This document shows positions 14,141-18,101 of a stretch of 18,101 bases of DNA, piece by piece. Source of the stretch: an uncultured Clostridia bacterium (lineage in GTDB: Bacteria > Bacillota > Clostridia > Lachnospirales > Lachnospiraceae). The stretch spans positions 1-18,101 of the forward strand of contig CAMHMG010000027.1 in assembly GCA_946186175.1 (NCBI GenBank), given 5' to 3'. The stretch's first letter is position 1, and each line of letters starts with the position of its first letter. The translations under genes and the position numbers were made by a program. The notes beneath the pieces are model-generated. The model was not told the DNA's origin, did not search any database, and saw only the letters and a list, made by a program, of their open reading frames with translations.

Positions 14141-16527
14141 ATTTCCAATATCTTTTGAAGTTTGATACTGTAAGTGTGTTCGTTTTTGATTTTATTTTGT
14201 CCGTTCTTTGCAATTTCACGACGCTCATCATCATGCTCTAAGTAGTATGCAATTTTGTTAAGAAGATCATCTTGGCTTTCATATACTTCTAAGTCTTTAC
14301 CAATCTCGAAGTATTCCGGTATCTCAGCCTGGTAATTGGTAAGTAAGAACCCACCGGCGCCCATGGTATCAAACATGCGAAGCGGCATGCCGGTGCGGAT
14401 CGGACGATTCGTCATGCTAAGATTGATCTTGCTGCATTTGAATATCTTAGGCATCATCGTAACGGAATCGGCTCCCCCCCTGACGTTTGCCTTAGGGAAT
14501 CTTGACGTGTCACTAAGAGTCCATAGGTCGAGGTTGAAATGATCGGATATATTCTTAAGAGTCATGAAACGTTCCTGTTCGGTGCATTTATATCCTATAT
14601 AGGTGTCGGCTATGATCGCCCGGTCATTCTCGGTGTAATCCTCACCGAGAGGATACCAGCCGGCTTCCTTCTTAAATTGTCTCACAAAGTCATCAGTCAA
14701 TGCATCTTCTAAGAAATTATAACCATATACGTTAAGCTGTGCCGCAATAAGACCGTCGACATATCCTCTGGTAAATTGTGACAGGTCACTCATAATCTCG
14801 TTGTACTTACATTTTTCCTCGTAAGTAGAGCCGATAAATGATATATCACAGTCGTAATTCTTATGGTCTTCTTCGGTGAGTTCAAATGAATTCCAGGCTT
14901 CATAGTCACATGCAAGAGGCATATAGAATATGTTGTCGGGATTCTTATGCGAGAACTTATTATACTGGCTTCTGTCAAACATGAAGATACGGTTGACAGG
15001 AAGCTCGATCGTATTAGAGAAAAGCTCAAAATCAGGGTTGTCTACAGTCCAGCATACATAAGGTATCTTAAATACATTACAGCAGCGGGCAACTATAGGA
15101 ATGAAGTTGACAGTGAATACACAGTCGTATTTCATGTTGTTGGTGTTTGCTTTTTCTAATCTGTCTGCAAGGATATCAAGGTAGTCCCTGTCATAATCGT
15201 AACTTGTGAATTTCTTAGTCATATAGTCAACATTGTATCCAAGATGATTGAAAGCGTTAGTTATTCCGTCTTCACATATGGACCCCCTCTTGCAGAAGAG
15301 GATGTGGTAGCTTTTCGGCGTGTCGGAGATTGTATCGGAGCGTGTGTTTGCTGTCGCGCCGGAAGTTGTTCCGGAAACAATACCTGCCGGCATCTTCCCA
15401 AACTTTACAAGTACTTCATCTCTTAATTCTTCAAAAGTAGCTTTGTCAAATTCATGATCCAAGAAATCAAGCATCAGGCTATCGAAGGCGTTATTTTCCA
15501 GCTGTCTGTACGGATTGTTCTTATAATCCGGAACCTCCCAAAGCACAGTCTCGCGCATTTCTATATAATAATCGTAAGCTTTTTCCGGGAATTCCTGGAA
15601 TATCTCCCACAGCATATATACATAATATTTTTCAAGGAACATCCACTCTATGCAGTCCTTGATCGTAAATTGAGATAAATCTACGTCATGCGGCTCTGCG
15701 TCAGATGTATAATCTGCAGACGTGTCCTTGTCGGGAGAGCTTACATCAGATCTGTGTGTGCTATCCTCCATATCGAACAGGCTTCTTTCCCTGCAGGTGT
15801 GCAGGAAACCGAGTGCAACAGGCATTTTGTCAAACTGGTGTATCTGTTTTTTGCTCTGTACGGTCCCTGTAGGGTTGATAAAATAGTGGTAAAGTGGTTC
15901 ATCTATGCGGTAGTATGACTTGGCATAGAGAAATGCCAGATAACAGAAGAAGATGTCCTCATATCTAATCTGCTCGGGGCAGAATATATCGTTGTCTACA
16001 AGAAATGATTTCTTGAAAACCTTGCTCCATAAAGATGTAATTCCAATCTGCTCTCCGATAAACTTAGCCCGCGCGCCGGGTTTTGTCAGATCAAGATATC
16101 CGTTAGTGCCAAGCTTCTTGATTGAAGTACTGTGCTCTTCGTCTCTACACAGATCCCAGCGGCATTCAACAAAGTCACAATCGTACTTTTTGATCACGGC
16201 TAACATTTTCTCAAACATCGTGACATCTACCCAGTCATCGGAATCAACATATCCGATATAAGGTGCCGATGCGTATTCGAGAGCAACATTTCTTGCTGTA
16301 CCCTGTCTTCTGTTTTCCGGGAAATTAATAACGATGATATTATCGGGATATTGCTTTTCGAACTCGGTCAGCTTTTCAAGAGTGCCGTCTTTTGAGGCAT
16401 CATTTACAAAGATAAGCTCCATGTTTTCAAAGCCTAAGGTTTGATTCTTAAGGCTGTTAAACGAACGGTCGAGATATTGCTCGACATTATAGCATGGCAG
16501 AATTATACTGATCAATTTTTCACTCAT
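14128..16527 (-). CDS. Two-domain glycosyltransferase: GT2 (GT-A) fused to DUF3880/CgeB-like GT-B
   Basis: This 799-residue protein has an N-terminal GT2 domain (residues 5-245): ISIILPCYNVEQYL (7-20), NDASKDGT (42-49), RNVALEYA (79-86), DSDD metal/nucleotide site (95-98), LWSKVFKKSFL (166-176), YED (189-191). A middle helical part (285-380) is flanked by two low-complexity linkers (about 251-285 and 384-405). The C-terminal half (407-799) matches DUF3880 plus CgeB-like Glyco_trans_1_2: CWTVDNP (492-498), FDRSQYNKF (517-525), DISFIGS (561-567), and the GMPLRMFDTMGAGGFLLT donor-binding loop (713-730). The fold implies stepwise transfer of two sugars in the cytoplasm. CgeB-like enzymes are frequent in flagellin and surface-glycan loci, so that role is inferred. 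ATG follows GGGAGG by 7 nt. The gene begins 29 nt after the upstream HEPN stop, probably in one operon with it. Confidence 0.9.
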   Translation of the reverse strand: MSEKLISIILPCYNVEQYLDRSFNSLKNQTLGFENMELIFVNDASKDGTLEKLTEFEKQYPDNIIVINFPENRRQGTARNVALEYASAPYIGYVDSDDWVDVTMFEKMLAVIKKYDCDFVECRWDLCRDEEHSTSIKKLGTNGYLDLTKPGARAKFIGEQIGITSLWSKVFKKSFLVDNDIFCPEQIRYEDIFFCYLAFLYAKSYYRIDEPLYHYFINPTGTVQSKKQIHQFDKMPVALGFLHTCRERSLFDMEDSTHRSDVSSPDKDTSADYTSDAEPHDVDLSQFTIKDCIEWMFLEKYYVYMLWEIFQEFPEKAYDYYIEMRETVLWEVPDYKNNPYRQLENNAFDSLMLDFLDHEFDKATFEELRDEVLVKFGKMPAGIVSGTTSGATANTRSDTISDTPKSYHILFCKRGSICEDGITNAFNHLGYNVDYMTKKFTSYDYDRDYLDILADRLEKANTNNMKYDCVFTVNFIPIVARCCNVFKIPYVCWTVDNPDFELFSNTIELPVNRIFMFDRSQYNKFSHKNPDNIFYMPLACDYEAWNSFELTEEDHKNYDCDISFIGSTYEEKCKYNEIMSDLSQFTRGYVDGLIAAQLNVYGYNFLEDALTDDFVRQFKKEAGWYPLGEDYTENDRAIIADTYIGYKCTEQERFMTLKNISDHFNLDLWTLSDTSRFPKANVRGGADSVTMMPKIFKCSKINLSMTNRPIRTGMPLRMFDTMGAGGFLLTNYQAEIPEYFEIGKDLEVYESQDDLLNKIAYYLEHDDERREIAKNGQNKIKNEHTYSIKLQKILEMAGI

Positions 16528-16534
16528 GGAAAGA

Positions 16535-16544
16535 CCTCCCCCCC
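16535..16544 (-). promoter_or_regulatory. Ribosome binding site with G7 tract before the glycosyltransferase
   Basis: On the minus strand a T5-G7 run passes directly into AGG, giving GGGAGG 7 nt before the ATG at 16527. This supports the chosen start. The seven-G homopolymer is slippage-prone, but length changes would lie upstream of the AGG core and would not alter the spacing to the start codon. Confidence 0.75.
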
Positions 16545-16556
16545 AAAAATATAAAA

Positions 16557-16964
16557 TTATTTATACACCCCAATTGTATTAATTTGAACATTTAACTTTT
16601 CAAATAATGGCAGATATATGTTAATAATATGATTAACACCATCTTTGGCCAGTTCGCCATCATAGTCGTGTGCAAAAGCATTTCTTTCATCAAGCATGGT
16701 CATCCATGTGTCATCGTCAATAAGTTTGACTGACGCAGCTATACGCAATGTTTCTCGTGGAGAACCTGTTGCAAAATCCAAGACTTTATAATGATTGATG
16801 ATAATATCCTTCATGACCTTCCATGCAATATCAAATGTTAAATTGAATTTTTGTATTGTGCCGCTTACTACAAAATCGTCAGTTAAATCTCTGGTTCTGG
16901 CAGATTTGAGATTATTCAAAGAGTTAAGAAAACTGTTATATCTGTTAATAGATCTGCTTTCCAT
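16557..16964 (-). CDS. HI0074-family HEPN protein (MNT partner, putative toxin), pair 2
   Basis: This 135-residue paralogue of the HEPN protein at 13562-13948 carries the same landmarks: SGTIQKFNLTFDIAWKVMKD (34-53), TGSPRETLRIAA (66-77), W87, and RNAFAHDY (94-101). The RX4HXY site is intact (Arg94, His99, Tyr101), so activity as an RNase toxin or MNT substrate is possible, as for pair 1. Outside these blocks the two HEPN proteins differ widely, so they are old paralogues or separate acquisitions rather than a recent duplication. The start codon lies 20 nt inside the MNT gene. GGAGG (16977-16981 region) stands 12 nt before it, the same long gap as in pair 1. The glycosyltransferase follows after 29 nt on the same strand. 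Confidence 0.87.
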   Translation of the reverse strand: MESRSINRYNSFLNSLNNLKSARTRDLTDDFVVSGTIQKFNLTFDIAWKVMKDIIINHYKVLDFATGSPRETLRIAASVKLIDDDTWMTMLDERNAFAHDYDGELAKDGVNHIINIYLPLFEKLNVQINTIGVYK

Positions 16965-17217
16965 ATTTGTCCATATCCTCCTTCAGATATTCATTCTTGC
17001 ATTTTTCGTATTCAAATACATCAATTTTTTTAAGTGTAGGGATCGTGTCTAATGCTTCTTTCAACTGACCGATGTTTTGACATCCCATTACTATTATATC
17101 TATATCACTTGTAGGTGTCTGTGTTCCTTTTGCGTACGAACCATATAAATACAGATGTTGGACATCATGTTTATGGCATATATCTGTTATTTCTTTGAGT
17201 ACTTCATTGATTGTCAT
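16945..17217 (-). CDS. Minimal nucleotidyltransferase (MNT, MntA-like), pair 2
   Basis: This 90-residue minimal nucleotidyltransferase has an intact GSX10DXD motif: GSYAKG (26-31), SDIDI (37-41; Asp38, Asp40). A third acidic residue is Asp66 in KKIDVFEY. By family it would transfer a nucleotide, probably AMP, to its HEPN partner and so act as antitoxin; this is inferred. I choose ATG 17217 because GGAG lies 9 nt upstream and the predicted transcription start is near 17244. An in-frame GTG at 17232 has no binding site and would be only about 12 nt from the transcript end. It is first in a predicted minus-strand operon MNT-HEPN-glycosyltransferase and is shorter than its pair-1 counterpart, mainly at the N-terminus. 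Confidence 0.87.
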   Translation of the reverse strand: MTINEVLKEITDICHKHDVQHLYLYGSYAKGTQTPTSDIDIIVMGCQNIGQLKEALDTIPTLKKIDVFEYEKCKNEYLKEDMDKYGKQIY

Positions 17218-17233
17218 GTCTCTGATCTCCACT

Positions 17234-17268
17234 TAGTTAATATATAAAGAATTATAAGATATTAACTA
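17234..17268. repeat. Perfect 10-bp inverted repeat around the minus-strand -10 box (candidate operator)
   Basis: TAGTTAATAT (17234-17243) and ATATTAACTA (17259-17268) are exact inverse complements separated by 15 bp. One arm lies in the -35/-10 spacer and the other immediately downstream of the predicted transcription start, so a protein bound here would block the MNT/HEPN/glycosyltransferase promoter. Autoregulation is an inference; neither MNT nor HEPN shows a helix-turn-helix. Confidence 0.5.
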
Positions 17269-17279
17269 TCAAAAATCAA
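17251..17279 (-). promoter_or_regulatory. Sigma-A-type promoter of the MNT-HEPN-glycosyltransferase operon
   Basis: Read on the minus strand: -35 TTGATT (17279-17274), a 17-bp spacer, and perfect -10 TATAAT (17256-17251). The start of transcription would be near 17244, giving a leader of about 27 nt that contains the GGAG of the MNT gene. This position also decides between the two possible MNT start codons. Confidence 0.65.
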
Positions 17280-17314
17280 TAACCGGCTTGACAGCACTCC
17301 GGTAATTTCCATGC

Positions 17315-17343
17315 TTGTCGGCTGACCGCGTCGGTGATATAAT
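17315..17343 (+). promoter_or_regulatory. Extended -10 promoter of the lipoprotein gene, with ~100-nt leader
   Basis: A -35 box TTGTCG (17315-17320), 17-bp spacer and -10 TATAAT (17338-17343) preceded by TG at 17335-17336 form an extended -10 promoter. The start would be near 17350, leaving about 98 nt to the TTG start. I recognise no riboswitch in that leader, only a small ACCC-AAA-GGGT hairpin. A TTGACA at 17288-17293 has no -10 box at the right distance. An ACCGG / CCGGT inverted repeat (17282-17303) lies upstream. Confidence 0.6.
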
Positions 17344-17447
17344 ATACATTAATTATAAACATTATTATGGGGAATAACCCAAAGGGTGCTATGTGATATT
17401 TTATAACCGGTGTATGTCTGTGTATATTTAAGGGGGGATTATCAATT

Positions 17448-18101
17448 TTGAGAAGATCATTTAAATGTGGGATTTCACTCGTGACATTCATGATGCTTTT
17501 GGGACTTTGCCAGGGCTGTGGGAAGACCTTGTCAGAAGACATTCCGGCTGAGAACGGAAATGCTGTTGATGTTTCAGAAGAGAGTGCGGATGCAGATAAC
17601 AGTGGAGCGGAAGACAAGAATGATTCTGAAGGTAATGCTGCCTTGACTGAAGGCGATTCTGATGCGGAATCAAATACAGAGAAGGAAGACGAGGAGACGC
17701 CCGAGGTGCCTCTCAAACTAAGAATTGAGAATCTGTCTCATTACGAATACAAGGAACCTGACAGTTATGAGGCGTTGATGTCGGGAAGCTATGAACTGGT
17801 GGAGCTTGATGATGAGTCTAAGACGGCTTATCCTGAGCTTGATAAATCATTGAAATCATTTAACAACCGGGAAGAGGATGATTTTCTAAAGTCCTATAAT
17901 TCGTATCTGTCAGATGCCAGAAACTGGTATGATGGGTTAGAGGACAAAGAAGACTTCTACGAGTGTTATATCAAAAAAGATATTAAGATCGTAAGGGCAG
18001 ACAATAAGTATCTGTGTATCCGTGTAGATGAAGAAGATTACATGGGTGGAGCTCATGGTTCATACGGCAGCGGCGGTTATAATTATGACACGATTTCAGG
18101 T
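17448..18101 (+). CDS. Putative lipoprotein with DUF4163/DUF3298 (RsiV-like) domain, 3' truncated by window
   Basis: The first 218 residues are visible, with no stop before the edge. The N-terminus is a lipoprotein-like signal (RRSFK, then a hydrophobic stretch GISLVTFMMLLGL) with Cys21 and Cys24 as candidate lipid sites; the CQGC box is not canonical. Residues about 27-88 are an acidic Ser/Asp/Glu linker that would tether the domain away from the membrane. From about residue 90 comes a folded domain with YPELDKSLKSFN (128-139), ADNKYLCIRV (184-193), GGAHG (200-204) and YNYDTISG (211-218), the pattern of DUF4163/DUF3298 proteins such as the extracytoplasmic part of RsiV and PdaC. RsiV binds lysozyme, but function here is unknown. 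The start is TTG, 10 nt after AGGGGGG; the only later ATGs would cut the signal peptide. Confidence 0.8.
   Translation, partial: MRRSFKCGISLVTFMMLLGLCQGCGKTLSEDIPAENGNAVDVSEESADADNSGAEDKNDSEGNAALTEGDSDAESNTEKEDEETPEVPLKLRIENLSHYEYKEPDSYEALMSGSYELVELDDESKTAYPELDKSLKSFNNREEDDFLKSYNSYLSDARNWYDGLEDKEDFYECYIKKDIKIVRADNKYLCIRVDEEDYMGGAHGSYGSGGYNYDTISG

Noticed and set aside
17218..17232. Longer MNT pair-2 start at GTG 17232
   Set aside because: It has no ribosome binding site and sits about 12 nt from the predicted transcript start; ATG 17217 has GGAG in place.
17344..17447. Riboswitch in the lipoprotein leader
   Set aside because: I see only a small hairpin and no conserved core of any riboswitch class I can recall.
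17276..17716. 146-codon minus-strand frame opposite the lipoprotein start
   Set aside because: Its Ser/Ala-rich sequence is the mirror of the acidic linker of the lipoprotein, whose signal peptide and conserved domain are on the plus strand.

Overview
The window looks like chromosomal DNA of an anaerobic Gram-positive bacterium of the Clostridia, most likely Lachnospiraceae. The evidence is moderate-to-low GC with A/T-rich intergenic DNA, strong GGAGG-type ribosome binding sites, a giant secreted repeat protein ending in BspA-type leucine-rich repeats and a Lys-rich tail, and a DUF4163/DUF3298-type lipoprotein. Species cannot be decided from sequence alone.

Bases 1-12981 (+) are one uninterrupted reading frame, open at the left edge, giving the last 4326 residues of a giant modular surface protein. 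Residues are counted here from the first base of the window. The first two thirds are ten near-complete tandem units of about 280 residues, each with a WYRYKK...DINYYIAAVI signature; several alternate as an A-B higher-order repeat. Then come MBG-type modules, Pro-Glu spacers and a C-terminal LRR_5/BspA block. A 12-bp hairpin follows the stop codon.

Bases 13054-17279 form a compact accessory island. A plus-strand pair encodes a minimal nucleotidyltransferase (MNT) and an HI0074-family HEPN partner. A minus-strand operon encodes a second MNT/HEPN pair followed by a 799-residue two-domain glycosyltransferase (GT2 plus a DUF3880/CgeB-like GT-B half). The glycosyltransferase is therefore sandwiched between two divergent paralogous toxin-antitoxin-like pairs, all with intact catalytic motifs. 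Between the plus-strand pair and the glycosyltransferase 3' end lies a 25-codon relic that looks like the N-terminus of a PseC-type sugar aminotransferase. This suggests that the island sits in, or has eroded, a surface-glycan locus such as flagellin glycosylation.

Bases 17315-18101 (+) hold a promoter, a leader of about 100 nt and the 5' part of a lipoprotein gene with a TTG start, cut by the right edge. It diverges from the minus-strand operon, and the shared 215-bp interval carries both promoters plus a perfect 10-bp inverted repeat around the operon's -10 box.

The observations most worth following up are the double MNT/HEPN bracket around a glycosyltransferase, the aminotransferase relic beside it, and the higher-order repeat architecture of the giant protein.
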